Positions 16,158 through 25,522 of a DNA stretch of 64,000 bases are shown here, piece by piece (position 1 is the first letter of the stretch; each line of letters begins with the position of its first letter). The stretch is from NCBI GenBank assembly GCA_963847235.1, contig CAWJYU010000005.1, positions 1-64,000 on the forward strand, in the 5' to 3' direction. Origin of the DNA: JACDAN01 sp963847235 (GTDB taxonomy: Bacteria; Actinomycetota; Thermoleophilia; Gaiellales; Gaiellaceae). Made by a program: the position numbers and the translations under genes. The notes under the pieces are model-generated. The model saw only the letters and a list, made by a program, of their open reading frames with translations, searched no databases and was not told where the DNA came from.

Positions 16158-17069
16158 CTAGAGCCGGAGCTCCAAACGGAGGACATCAGGCCGGTGGTAG
16201 TGCCCGGCGGCGTCGAAGCGCTGCCGCTCCTCGTGTAGCCGAGCGGGATCCAGCTCCGCATACAGGATTCCCTCCTCGTCGTAGAGCGGCCCGGCGAGGT
16301 AGGCGCCGTCCGGGCCGAGGACCGCGCTTCCGCCGCGCCCGATGACGTCCAGGCCCTCGAGCTCTGCCGCAAGCGGAAAGTCGGCAGGGTACGCCGAGGA
16401 GCGCTGGAAGTGCGAGGGGCTGACGACGAACGCGCGCGACTCCCTTGCGATGTGCACGAGCGAGTGCTGCCACGCCTCGCCGTCGTCCGCGGTCGGCGCC
16501 AGGTAGAGCTCGACGCCCGACTCGTAGAGCGCGAAGCGGGCGAGCGGCATGTAGTTCTCCCAGCAGATGAGGCCGCCGATCCGCCCGGCGCTCGTCTGGA
16601 CGGCGCGGAGCCCGGCGCCGTCGCCCTGGCCCCACACGAGCCGCTCGTGGTTGGTCGGGACGAGCTTCCGGTGCTTGAGGACGAGCGACCCGTGCTCGTC
16701 GTGGAGGAGCAGCGTGTTGTAGAGCGTGCCGTTTCTCTCCGGGTCGGTCTCGGTCACTCCGGTCGCGACGAGGACACCGTGCTCGCGGGCGACCCGGCCG
16801 ATCCGCTCCTCCGCGGGTCCCGGAACGGCGACCGATTCCCGGGCGAGCATGGCGAAGGCCGCCTTCGCGCGCGGGTCCGTCCAGCCGGCGAGGGCCTTTG
16901 CCCAGGCCGACGACGGATAGGCCGGCAGGAACGCCTCCGGGAAGACGACCAGCGACGCGTCATTTTCCGCCGCCTCCTCTGTGAGCCGCGCAAGCTTGTC
17001 GAGCGATGCCTCGAGGTCGAGCGCGACCGGTTCCGCCTGGACACAGGCAACGACGACCGACGCGTTCAT
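16158..17069 (-). CDS. Nitrilase-branch carbon-nitrogen hydrolase
   Basis: The 303-aa soluble enzyme has the catalytic triad Glu45 (FPEAFLPAYP), Lys135 (KHRKLVPTNHER) and Cys169 (LICWENYMP). The PEAFLPAYP and CWENYMP forms point to the true nitrilase branch (nitrile or cyanide hydrolysis to acid and ammonia) rather than amidases. The substrate is not predictable. ATG 17069 (MNASVVVACVQAEP) gives the family start; 11 further upstream codons are unsupported. It is followed by two small membrane-protein genes on the same strand. Confidence 0.88.
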   Translation of the reverse strand: MNASVVVACVQAEPVALDLEASLDKLARLTEEAAENDASLVVFPEAFLPAYPSSAWAKALAGWTDPRAKAAFAMLARESVAVPGPAEERIGRVAREHGVLVATGVTETDPERNGTLYNTLLLHDEHGSLVLKHRKLVPTNHERLVWGQGDGAGLRAVQTSAGRIGGLICWENYMPLARFALYESGVELYLAPTADDGEAWQHSLVHIARESRAFVVSPSHFQRSSAYPADFPLAAELEGLDVIGRGGSAVLGPDGAYLAGPLYDEEGILYAELDPARLHEERQRFDAAGHYHRPDVLRLELRL

Positions 17070-17148
17070 CGCGGCATCGGGAGCAGTCTGCCAGCGGCGC
17101 ACAGAGGCGGGCGGGATTTCAAGAGTCGCGCCGCTATGGTCGCGCTGA

Positions 17149-17937
17149 ATGCTGAGGCACGCGCTGTGGATCGGCGGTCCGCCCGGGTCCGGGAAGACGT
17201 CGATTGCTAAGCGGATCGCGCGCCGCCATGGGCTCCGCTGGTACTGCGCCGACGCCTACACCTGGCAGCACCGCGACAGGGCGTTGCTCGCAGGGAACGA
17301 GGCGGCGCGGCGCTGGGAAGAGATGAAGCCCGAGGAGCGCTGGACGAAGCCGGCACCGGAGGACCAGCTTGCGATGTCCCTCCACGTCGAGCGCGGGCCG
17401 ATGGTCGTCGACGACGTCCGCCGTCTCCCGCCCTCGCCGCTGACGCTCGTCGAGGGCTCGACGGTCTCACCTGCCGTCGTCAGCTCGGGCGTGGCCGAGC
17501 GCTCGCGCGCTGTCTGGCTCCAGCCGACACCCGAGTTCTTCGTGCATCAGCAGCGCTGGGCACCTGATCTGCAGAGCCTGCTCCGCGCGACGATCGAGCA
17601 GGAGGTGCGAGAGCACGAGGTGCCGGTCCTGACCGTCGACGGCTCGCGCGGCGTCGCTGAGATGGTCGCGCTCGTCGAGGAGCACTTCGCGGAGGCGCTC
17701 GCTGAAGGCCCACTCGCCAGAACGCTGCCCGAGCGCCGGAGACTCCTCCGCGAAGCGAACACGATGGTCGTCTCCCAGTGCCTCGACTACCTGGCGCGCC
17801 CGTGGTCGGAAGGCGACCCGGAGTCGTTCGTCAGAGCGTTCGTCTGCGAGTGCGACGACCCCGAGTGCACCGCGGTCGTCGAGCTCCCGATCGCGGCCGC
17901 CGCCGAAGAGCGAGTCCTCGCGCCCGAGCACGGCTGA
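17149..17937 (+). CDS. P-loop NTPase/kinase-like protein, function unknown
   Basis: The 262-aa protein has a Walker A motif near the N-terminus (IGGPPGSGKTSIAKRIARRHG, starting at residue 8). A later possible Walker B or lid region is present. The middle (LVEGSTVSPAVVSSGVAERSRAVWLQPT) resembles small-molecule kinases or shikimate-kinase-like folds. The C-terminus carries a Cys pair (CECDDPEC) that could bind metal. It is similar in layout to uncharacterised 'AAA family ATPase' entries in actinobacteria. Divergent from the nitrilase. Confidence 0.7.
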   Translation: MLRHALWIGGPPGSGKTSIAKRIARRHGLRWYCADAYTWQHRDRALLAGNEAARRWEEMKPEERWTKPAPEDQLAMSLHVERGPMVVDDVRRLPPSPLTLVEGSTVSPAVVSSGVAERSRAVWLQPTPEFFVHQQRWAPDLQSLLRATIEQEVREHEVPVLTVDGSRGVAEMVALVEEHFAEALAEGPLARTLPERRRLLREANTMVVSQCLDYLARPWSEGDPESFVRAFVCECDDPECTAVVELPIAAAAEERVLAPEHG

Positions 17938-17952
17938 TCCCAGCGGCGCGAT

Positions 17953-18492
<540 letters not shown>

Positions 18493-18525
18493 CGACAACG
18501 AATGGTAGTTGCCGGATCGGACGAC

Positions 18526-18882
18526 TTATGCTGAAGCTGCGCCGAGATCCACTGAAGGCATGTCGCCCCACAGGTCCTCGAGCCCGTAGTACCCGCGCGT
18601 CTCCGGCGTGAAGATGTGCAGGACGACGTCGAGGTAGTCCGCGACGATCCAGTTGCCGTCCCGCTCGCCCTCGACTGCCCGCGGCCGCGCACGCTCGTCG
18701 GCCTTCATCCGCTCGCGCACCTCGTCGTAGATCGCCTTCGTCTGGCGTGTGTTGCGTCCCGTGGCCAGGACGAAGAAGTCGGTGTACGCGGTGACGGGCC
18801 GCAGGTCGAGGATCATGACGTCCTCCGCCAGCTTCTCCTGTGCGAGAGCGGCGATGCGGCGTGCTTGTTCGAGCGAGGTCAG
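18526..18882 (-). CDS. rsfS: Ribosomal silencing factor RsfS
   Basis: A 118-aa protein that binds L14 and blocks subunit joining in slow growth. The core is clear: VMILDLRPVTAYTDFFVLATG, RQTKAIYDEV, then WIVADYLDVVLHIF and YYGLEDLWGD. The family's N-terminal helix (TSLEQARRIAALAQEKLAED) is in frame but lies upstream of the first ATG (18816), and there is no ATG, GTG or TTG before it. CTG 18882 aligns with the family start; ATT 18891 is an alternative. A conventional gene finder would give 18526-18816 and lose this helix. It lies downstream of nadD, its usual neighbour. Confidence 0.85.
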   Translation of the reverse strand: MTSLEQARRIAALAQEKLAEDVMILDLRPVTAYTDFFVLATGRNTRQTKAIYDEVRERMKADERARPRAVEGERDGNWIVADYLDVVLHIFTPETRGYYGLEDLWGDMPSVDLGAASA

Positions 18883-18916
18883 AGTCGGAATGCGTCCCGT
18901 CGGGTTCGCACACAGT

Positions 18917-19459
18917 TTAGCCGCGGCCCCAGGACGAGACGCGGTAGAGGCCGAGGCGCTCGATCTCGCGCGCCACTTCGGGCGGGACGAGGTCGCCGAT
19001 CGGCTCGCCGGCCGCGACGCGCGCTCTGATCTCGTTCGACGAGATCGGCCGCTGGTCGATCCGCAGCACCTCGACGTCCCCTTCCGGCGGCTCGAAGCCG
19101 GGCCGAGCGCCGACGGCGATCCGTGCCAGACGTCGAACCTCCTCGGGCTCCTTCCAGCTCGCGAAGCTCTCCCACTCGTCGCCGCCGAGGACGAAGTACG
19201 GGCGGTCCAGGCCGGCGTCCCGCAGGAAGTCCACCGTGTAGGCGTGGTCGTCGAGGCGCACCTCGCCGTACCTTCCCAGCGCGAGCTCGGCCAGGCGGCG
19301 GCGGGTCTCTGCGTCCGCGACGACGCCCTTGTGTCCCGGCCGGGCCGCCACGAGCACGAGCAACTCGTCCGCGCCGAGCTGGTCCCGGGCCCCCTCGGCG
19401 AGCGCGACGTGTCCTAGGTGCGGAGGGTCGAACACGCCTCCGAGGATCGCGAGGGTCAC
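18917..19459 (-). CDS. nadD: Nicotinate-nucleotide adenylyltransferase
   Basis: A 180-aa enzyme of NAD biosynthesis (NaMN + ATP to NaAD). The nucleotidyltransferase motif GGVFDPPHLGHV is at residues 6-17 and the second signature ISSNEIR near 145. Length is slightly short but within range. GTG 19459 overlaps the obgE stop (GTGA), so it is coupled to obgE. The longer open frame upstream is antisense-like. Confidence 0.93.
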   Translation of the reverse strand: MTLAILGGVFDPPHLGHVALAEGARDQLGADELLVLVAARPGHKGVVADAETRRRLAELALGRYGEVRLDDHAYTVDFLRDAGLDRPYFVLGGDEWESFASWKEPEEVRRLARIAVGARPGFEPPEGDVEVLRIDQRPISSNEIRARVAAGEPIGDLVPPEVAREIERLGLYRVSSWGRG

Positions 19460-20646
19460 GAGAGGATCAGCGTCTCGCCGTCCACCTCGACCTCGGCGCC
19501 GGTCTTGGCGCCGGCCGCGCGGAGGGCGGCTTCGAGCTCGTCCTGCCCGGGCGTCGAGCCCGCGACCCGGAACCCCCGGTCGGTGCGAAGGATCCGGAAG
19601 CCCCGGCCTGCCTCCGGGCGTGGCCTGTACACGAGGAACTCGACCAGGCCGTCCTCGTCCTCGCTCGCCGGCTCGGGAGCCGGCGGGCACAGCTCGAAGA
19701 GGGCGTTCACGAGCTCGTCGATCCCGGCACCGGTGATCGCGGAGGTGTGGATCACGCGCAGAACCCGTGGGTCGTCCGGCTCGAACGACACGTCTCCGGC
19801 GACGTCGACCTTGTTCAAGACGACGATCTGCGGCAACCGGTCGAGCCCGGCGCCGTAGGCGGAGAGCTCGCTGTCGATCAGCGCGAAGCGCTCCGCCGGG
19901 CCCCCCTCCGACGCGTCGATCACGTGGACGAGCAGACGGGCGCGCTCCAGGTGCGCGAGGAACTCGTGGCCGAGCCCGACGCCCTCGCTCGCTCCCTCGA
20001 TCAGCCCGGGGACGTCCGCGACGGTCAGCTGGCGGCCGCTCGGCGAGTCGACGGTCCCGAGGACGGGGGCGAGCGTCGTGAAGGGATAGTCGGCGACCTT
20101 CGGCTTGGCGTTCGAGATCCGGCGGAGCAGCGAGGACTTCCCGGCGTTCGGCAGGCCGACGAGGGCGGCATCGGCCATCAGCTTCAGGCGCAGGTCGAGC
20201 TCGAGCTCCTCGCCCGGCATCCCGACCTCGGCGAATCGAGGGGCACGGCGCGTCGGGGTGGCGAACTTCCGGTTCCCCCGCCCGCCGGAGCCACCGCGCG
20301 CCGCGACAACGCGCGATCGCGCGCCCGCGAGGTCGGCGATCAGCTCGCCGTCGTCTGAGAACAGCTGCGTCCCCACCGGGACGCGAAGGACGACGTCCTC
20401 GCCGTCCGCGCCGTGCTTGTTCGTGCCTCGTCCGGGCCCGCCGGCTCCGGCGCGGAAGCGCCGCCGTCCCTTGAAGGACGACAGGTCGCGCAGGTCGGGG
20501 TCGACCTCGATCACGATGTCTCCTCCGCGCCCGCCGTCCCCACCGTCGGGCCCGCCCTTCGGGACGTACTTCTCGCGGCGGAAGCTCAGGGCTCCGTGGC
20601 CTCCCCGGCCGGCCTGCACGCGGATCCTCGCCCGATCGTTGAACAC
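19456..20646 (-). CDS. obgE: GTPase Obg
   Basis: The 396-aa GTPase acts in 50S assembly and stress control. The Gly-rich Obg fold is at residues 1-~158 (QAGRGGHGALSFRREKYVPKG). The G domain has the P-loop GLPNAGKSSLL, the G3 DVPGLIEGAS and NKVD. A C-terminal OCT domain follows (~320-396, EFLVYRPRPEAGRGFRI). The start is GTG 20646. Standard neighbours: rpmA upstream, nadD downstream. Confidence 0.96.
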   Translation of the reverse strand: MFNDRARIRVQAGRGGHGALSFRREKYVPKGGPDGGDGGRGGDIVIEVDPDLRDLSSFKGRRRFRAGAGGPGRGTNKHGADGEDVVLRVPVGTQLFSDDGELIADLAGARSRVVAARGGSGGRGNRKFATPTRRAPRFAEVGMPGEELELDLRLKLMADAALVGLPNAGKSSLLRRISNAKPKVADYPFTTLAPVLGTVDSPSGRQLTVADVPGLIEGASEGVGLGHEFLAHLERARLLVHVIDASEGGPAERFALIDSELSAYGAGLDRLPQIVVLNKVDVAGDVSFEPDDPRVLRVIHTSAITGAGIDELVNALFELCPPAPEPASEDEDGLVEFLVYRPRPEAGRGFRILRTDRGFRVAGSTPGQDELEAALRAAGAKTGAEVEVDGETLILS

Positions 20647-20692
20647 GGACGCACGCTAGCGCCCGGCGGTACGCCGGTCTCGGCCTAGCCGG

Positions 20693-20953
20693 CTACGACT
20701 GCGGCTCGCCGGCGACGGCGACCGTCCGCCGCTCGCCGCTGCGCTTGAACTCGACGCGCCCGTCGCGGGTGGCGAAGATCGTGTCGTCACGCCCGAGCCC
20801 GGCGCCGGCGCCAGGCCGGAAGCGCGTGCCGCGCTGGCGGACGAGGATCATCCCGGCCTTGACGTCCTGGCCGTCGAAGATCTTCACGCCGAGCCGCTTC
20901 GACTCGGAGTCGCGGCCGTTGCGTGAGGAGCCCAGTCCCTTCTTGTGTGCCAT
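20693..20953 (-). CDS. rpmA: 50S ribosomal protein L27
   Basis: An 86-aa protein with the L27 start MAHKKGLGSSRNGRDSESKRLG and GMILVRQRGTRFRPG. No N-terminal cleavage extension of the Firmicute type is present. The ATG shares one base with the rplU stop (TAATG), so the two are coupled. Confidence 0.97.
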   Translation of the reverse strand: MAHKKGLGSSRNGRDSESKRLGVKIFDGQDVKAGMILVRQRGTRFRPGAGAGLGRDDTIFATRDGRVEFKRSGERRTVAVAGEPQS

Positions 20954-21321
20954 TAGTCGTCGTCCTTCGTCTTCGTTGCGGTCGTCGAACGCGAACTCGA
21001 GCTCGAAGACCTCGTGCTCTTCTTCGCCCCGATCGACTCGATCTGAATCTGGGTCAGGCTGCTGCGGAACCCCGTGTGGCGCCGGTAGCCGGTGCGGCGG
21101 CGGTACTTGCCGATCCGGATCTTGTCGCCCTTCACGTGGGCCAGCACCTTGGCGGTGACGGTCCCCTTCGGGGCCAGCTCGGCCTTGCCGTCGCCGCCCT
21201 CGAAGATCACCTCCGGCTGGAACGTCTTGTTCTCGTCCACCGAGAGCCGGTCCACGAGCAGCTTCTCGCCCTCGCGGACGACGTACTGCTTTCCACCCAG
21301 CTTGATGATTGCGTAGCCCAT
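20953..21321 (-). CDS. rplU: 50S ribosomal protein L21 with Ser-rich C-terminal extension
   Basis: The 122-aa protein has the L21 barrel over residues 1-~100 (YAIIKLGGKQYVV, and YRRRTGYRRHTGFRSSLTQI). The usual protein ends soon after this. Here it carries ~22 extra residues with a run of six Ser and an acidic end (KTKDDD). The gene is first of the rplU-rpmA-obgE-nadD-rsfS series, directly downstream of the RNase E/G gene. Confidence 0.95.
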   Translation of the reverse strand: MGYAIIKLGGKQYVVREGEKLLVDRLSVDENKTFQPEVIFEGGDGKAELAPKGTVTAKVLAHVKGDKIRIGKYRRRTGYRRHTGFRSSLTQIQIESIGAKKSTRSSSSSSRSTTATKTKDDD

Positions 21322-21349
21322 AGAAACGCCGGGCTCATCCCGGCAGCCC

Positions 21350-23971
21350 TCAGTCTACCAGCGGCTTTTCGGGCTTCTCGGTCGTTTCTCCTGCGGCACC
21401 CGCGCCGTTCGCCTTCGCGGCAGCGGGCTTCCGGCGACGGCGGCCGCCCCGGGAGCCGCGGCGAGTCTTCTTCTTCGGTTTCGGAGCCTCGCCGTCCGTC
21501 GGCGCTGCCGTCGGCTGCTCGTCGGGCTCGGGCTCGTCGCCGCCAAGCGTCGGGTCCGGGAGGTGGATCAGCACGGAGGCGTCCGCGGGCTGACCGTTCC
21601 CGGCGCCTTCCGCGGGCGCGGCCTCCGCCGTCGCCTCTGTCGGCTTCTTCTTCCGGCGGCGCCCTCCGCGCGAGCCCCGGCGCGTCCGCTTCTTCGGCTT
21701 GGGCGCCTCGTCCGTTGCGCCTTCCTCGGTCGTCTCCTCGGTCTCCGCCGGCTCTTCGGCGACCGCCTCGGCCGCCTCGGCGGCCTCCGCCTTCGGCTTT
21801 TCGGGCTTCGGCTCGTCTGCCGTCGGCTCTTCCGCCTTCGGCTCCTCCGGCTCCGGCTCCTCGGGCTTCGCGATCCTGCTCCGGCGCGCGCGTGTCGGCT
21901 TCTCGGCCAGGGCCTCGGCCGTGATCGGCGGCTCCGGCGCCTGGGCGCGGTCGACGAGCTCCGCATACGCCGTTCCGTCCAGGACCCGGGTGATCCGAAC
22001 CTTCGCGCGCTTGCCGACGAGCTTCGCGCCGTCCGCGACGGCGATCTCGATGCCGTCGAGCTTCGCCACTCCGACGGTCGGGTCGTGGAGGCCGACCTCG
22101 ACGGGCTTGACGCTGAGCTCCTGCGCTTCCTCGATCGGCGCGTCGGGCTGGAGCTTCGCCAGCGGGCCGCGCGCGACGACCTCGAAGTGCTCGGGCGGCA
22201 CGCCCTCCTTCGGCTCGACGAAGAACCGGCGTCGGGTTCGCTCCTCGATCGCGCGGAGCCGCTCGGCGCCCGGCCCGATCAGCGCGGCCGCGACGTGCGG
22301 GTTCAGCTCGACGCGGAAAGCGGCGCTGCGTGAGCTTGCCGCGAGCATCCGGAGCTTGCGCTCGGCCTCGACGGCGGCGGAGACCTCCGAGAAGACGATG
22401 CCGTCGCCATCGCAGGTCGGGCAGCGCTTGGCGAGGATCTCGCGTGGCCCGTGCGAGACGTTCTGGCGCGTCATCTCCACGAGGCCGAGCGGCGAGATCT
22501 CGACGACGTACGTCTTCGTCCGGTCGCGCTCGAGCTCCGTCTTCAGCGCCTCCTCGACCGCAGCCCGGTTCTTCGGGTTCGCCATGTCGATGAAGTCGAT
22601 GACGATGATCCCGCCGATGTCGCGGATCCGCAGCTGGCGGACGACCTCCTTGACCGCCTCGAGGTTGTTCTTCGTGATCGTGTCCTCGAGCCGCCCGGCC
22701 GACGACTTCGACCGCGAGCCGACGAACCGGCCCGTGTTGACGTCGATGACGGTGAACGCCTCCGCGTAGTCGAAGACGAGGTAGCCGCCGGAGGGCAGGT
22801 CGACGCGGCGCGAGAGCGTCGATCGGATCTCCTCCTCGACGCCGAAGTCCTCGAAGAGCGCCGTCTTGCCGGTGTGTTTCCGAACCTTCTCCGCCATGTG
22901 CGGCGAGGTCTTCTTCAGGTAGCCGACGATGCGCTTGTAGGTCAGGTCGTGGTCGACGACTGCCTGCTCGAAGTCGTTCGTGAAGAGGTCGCGCACGACG
23001 CGCAGCGGCAGCTCGGCCTCCTGGTACACGAGAGCCGGCGTCTTCGCCTTGTCCGCGCGTCCCTGGATCTCCTTCCAGAGGCGCTGGAGGAAGTCGATGT
23101 CGCGCTCGATGTCCTCCGCCGAGGCGCCCTCGGCCGCGGTGCGGACGATCATGCTCCCCGTCTTCGGCGCGACGGTCTTCAGGATTTCCCGGAGCCGGCT
23201 CCGCTCCTCCTCCGGCAGTCGCCGGGACACGCCAAAGCCCTCTCCGCTCGGGACGTAGACGACGAAGCGGCCCGGCAGAGAGATCTCGGTCGTCAGGCGG
23301 GCGCCCTTCGACTTCATGGGGTCCTTGACGGCCTGGACGAGGATCTCCTCGCCGCGGCTCAGCAGGTCCTGGATCTTGCGGCCGTGCCTTCGCCCCTCGA
23401 GCTCGGGCGTGACGATCTCGTCGACGTAGAGGAAGCCGTTCTTCTCCAGGCCGATCTCGACGAACGCGGCCTCCATCCCTGGCAGGACGTTGTCGACGGT
23501 GCCCTTGTAGATGTTCCCCGCGATCGACCGGCTCTCGGGCCGCTCGAGGTAGACCTCGGCGACCTTGTCGTCCTCGAGGATCGCGACCCGCTGCTCGGCG
23601 ACGTCCACGGAGATGACGAGGTCGCGCTTGGCGGGCGGCGGGAGCGCGCGAGGCGTCGCCGTGCGGCGGCGGGCCTGGCGTTGCCGGGGCTCGCGCGGCT
23701 TCCGCTCCGGCTTCGCCTTCGCCTCCGCCTGCTCGGGCTTCTCGGCCTGCTCCTTGGCGGCCTGCTCCTTGGCGGCCCGCTCGCTCGGCTTGCGGCGGTT
23801 GCGACCGCCTCGGCTGCCACGCCGCCGCCGGCGGGCCGCGGTGGAGGTCGTCGATGTGTCTGCGGCCGTCTCGGCGGCCGGCGCCTCTACGGCGCTAGGT
23901 GTGGGTGCTGCCTGCTCTTGGGCAGGCTTGGTCGTTCGCTCAGGCGGCTTGCGCCGAAACCATCGCAACAA
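21350..23971 (-). CDS. rne: Ribonuclease E/G family endoribonuclease with long basic arms
   Basis: An 873-aa enzyme for rRNA/tRNA processing and mRNA decay. The N-terminal ~135 residues are Arg/Lys/Ala-rich. The S1 domain follows (~150-250, NIYKGTVDNVLPGMEAAFVE). The catalytic core carries FDYAEAFTVIDVNTG and GGIIVIDFIDM (metal Asp residues) and a Zn-link CPTCDGDG. The C-terminal ~230 residues are acidic/Ala-rich and contain RRGSRGGRRRKK-type RNA-binding boxes twice, with a third RGG-like box near the N-terminus (RRRGSRGGRNRRK). The start is TTG 23971 or TTG 23968. The location upstream of rplU-rpmA is the standard actinobacterial order. Confidence 0.95.
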   Translation of the reverse strand: MLRWFRRKPPERTTKPAQEQAAPTPSAVEAPAAETAADTSTTSTAARRRRRGSRGGRNRRKPSERAAKEQAAKEQAEKPEQAEAKAKPERKPREPRQRQARRRTATPRALPPPAKRDLVISVDVAEQRVAILEDDKVAEVYLERPESRSIAGNIYKGTVDNVLPGMEAAFVEIGLEKNGFLYVDEIVTPELEGRRHGRKIQDLLSRGEEILVQAVKDPMKSKGARLTTEISLPGRFVVYVPSGEGFGVSRRLPEEERSRLREILKTVAPKTGSMIVRTAAEGASAEDIERDIDFLQRLWKEIQGRADKAKTPALVYQEAELPLRVVRDLFTNDFEQAVVDHDLTYKRIVGYLKKTSPHMAEKVRKHTGKTALFEDFGVEEEIRSTLSRRVDLPSGGYLVFDYAEAFTVIDVNTGRFVGSRSKSSAGRLEDTITKNNLEAVKEVVRQLRIRDIGGIIVIDFIDMANPKNRAAVEEALKTELERDRTKTYVVEISPLGLVEMTRQNVSHGPREILAKRCPTCDGDGIVFSEVSAAVEAERKLRMLAASSRSAAFRVELNPHVAAALIGPGAERLRAIEERTRRRFFVEPKEGVPPEHFEVVARGPLAKLQPDAPIEEAQELSVKPVEVGLHDPTVGVAKLDGIEIAVADGAKLVGKRAKVRITRVLDGTAYAELVDRAQAPEPPITAEALAEKPTRARRSRIAKPEEPEPEEPKAEEPTADEPKPEKPKAEAAEAAEAVAEEPAETEETTEEGATDEAPKPKKRTRRGSRGGRRRKKKPTEATAEAAPAEGAGNGQPADASVLIHLPDPTLGGDEPEPDEQPTAAPTDGEAPKPKKKTRRGSRGGRRRRKPAAAKANGAGAAGETTEKPEKPLVD

Positions 23972-24107
23972 GTGAAAGCTCCTTCGGTGATGTCGCGCGC
24001 ACGAAGACCTGCTCCGGAGACCGGGCGCTCCGCGCGCTGCGAGATTGACATGAGACGCATATCTGGGAGCAAGGCTAGCAGCAGCTGTTTCTCAGGCCGT
24101 AAACGCT

Positions 24108-24302
24108 TCAGGCCGCTGCGGCGGGCCGCAGCTTCGTCCTTCTCGTCCGGATCGCGCGGAGCCGCTGAGTCAGCCGCGCCCAGGCCCACGGCTCCAGCTC
24201 GCTGTACCGAGCCGCGGTCTGCGCCCTCGTCGCAGCGAGGTACTCGAACCAGGCGTCCGCTTCCTCGATGAGCAGCAGCTCGAACGCGTCCTTGTTGTTC
24301 AT
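24108..24302 (-). CDS. Hypothetical 64-aa helical protein
   Basis: The product MNNKDAFELLLIEEADAWFEYL continues into ARYSELEPWAWARLTQRLR and a basic end. It has two predicted helices and no membrane segment. ATG 24302 follows rodA by 44 bp on the same strand and precedes rne. The coding pattern looks real, but I recognise no family. Confidence 0.55.
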   Translation of the reverse strand: MNNKDAFELLLIEEADAWFEYLAATRAQTAARYSELEPWAWARLTQRLRAIRTRRTKLRPAAAA

Positions 24303-24346
24303 GGCGAGATCGTAGGACCCCCGCCGGACGGACCACAGGAGGGCTC

Positions 24347-25522
24347 TCAGCGACGGCGCAGCGCGATGGCCTGGAGTACCCCGACCGCCAGCAGATTCGT
24401 GACCATCGCCGAACCGCCGACGCTGACGAACGGGAGCGGAATGCCGGTGATCGGCGCGATTCCGATCGTCATCCCGATGTTCACGAACGTCTGGAACAGG
24501 AGGCCGAAGACGATCGCCCCTGCAACCGTCGCCTCGAAGGCGTTTCGTGCAGTGGCGATCACGCGGATCCCGCGCCACATGAGGAGCAGATAGAGACAGA
24601 GGAGGATCGATGCGCCGACGAATCCGCGCTGCTCGGAGAGCGCGGCGAAGACGAAGTCCGTCTCGTGCTCGGGGAGGTAGTTGAGCCGTGTCTGGGTCGC
24701 GCCCGTGACTCCGCGCCCGTCGAGCCCGCCCGAGCCGACCGCCGTGATCGACTGGTTGATGTTGTACGCAGCGCCCTGCGCGTTCTCCTTCGGATTCATG
24801 AACGCCGTCAATCGGGCGCGCTGGTACGGCTCGAGGATCTCGACTCCCATGGCGGGGCCGGCCCAGAGGACGAACGACGCGACGATGGCACCGACGGTCG
24901 CAAGGACCGCCAGGTCGCGCCAGCGGGTTCCGGCGAAGAAGAGCGCGGCGAGGAGGATCGCGCCGTAGACGAGCGCCGTCCCGATGTCGGGCTGGAGGAA
25001 GACGAAGAGCATCGGCACCGACGCCGCGCCGATCGCGATCAGCGTCGTCCGCGACTCGGTGACCCGCTTCCCCTGCTCGGCGAGCAGCGCCGCGAGGAAC
25101 AGGGGGAGCAGCAGCTTTCCGAACTCTGACGGCTGAAACTGGAAGAACCCGAGGTCGATCCAGCGCGTCGAGCCGCGCACCTCCGTCCCGATGACCGTGA
25201 CGACCAGCAGCATCCCGAGCAGCACGCCGTACAGGGCCTTGTAGGACCGTCGGTAGACGGACGGATCGATGAACAGGGCGCCGAGGAGGCCGACTGCGCC
25301 CATCAGCGCGAAGATCGCCTGCCGGGTGACGTAGTAGTCGGGATCGCCGGCGATGTCCTGCCGGGTGACCCCCTCGATCGCCCAGAGACCGAAGCCCACG
25401 AGGCCGCCGACGGCGGCGAGCATCACCCAGTCGAGCCGGCGCGCGTACGAGACGGCGCGGGCGGTGTCGGCGCGCGGGTGGCGACCGGCGCGTGTCGGAG
25501 CAGAGGCTGCGTAGTCGGCCAT
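24347..25522 (-). CDS. rodA: Rod-shape SEDS peptidoglycan glycosyltransferase RodA
   Basis: The 391-aa integral membrane protein polymerises lipid II with PBP2. About ten hydrophobic segments are present, and SEDS signatures such as GSTRWIDLGFFQFQPSEFGKL, LQPDIGTALVYGA and the final GITGIPLPFVSVGGSAM are clear. ATG 25522 shares one base with the mrdA stop (TGATG). The longer frame upstream is a shadow of mrdA. Confidence 0.96.
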   Translation of the reverse strand: MADYAASAPTRAGRHPRADTARAVSYARRLDWVMLAAVGGLVGFGLWAIEGVTRQDIAGDPDYYVTRQAIFALMGAVGLLGALFIDPSVYRRSYKALYGVLLGMLLVVTVIGTEVRGSTRWIDLGFFQFQPSEFGKLLLPLFLAALLAEQGKRVTESRTTLIAIGAASVPMLFVFLQPDIGTALVYGAILLAALFFAGTRWRDLAVLATVGAIVASFVLWAGPAMGVEILEPYQRARLTAFMNPKENAQGAAYNINQSITAVGSGGLDGRGVTGATQTRLNYLPEHETDFVFAALSEQRGFVGASILLCLYLLLMWRGIRVIATARNAFEATVAGAIVFGLLFQTFVNIGMTIGIAPITGIPLPFVSVGGSAMVTNLLAVGVLQAIALRRR

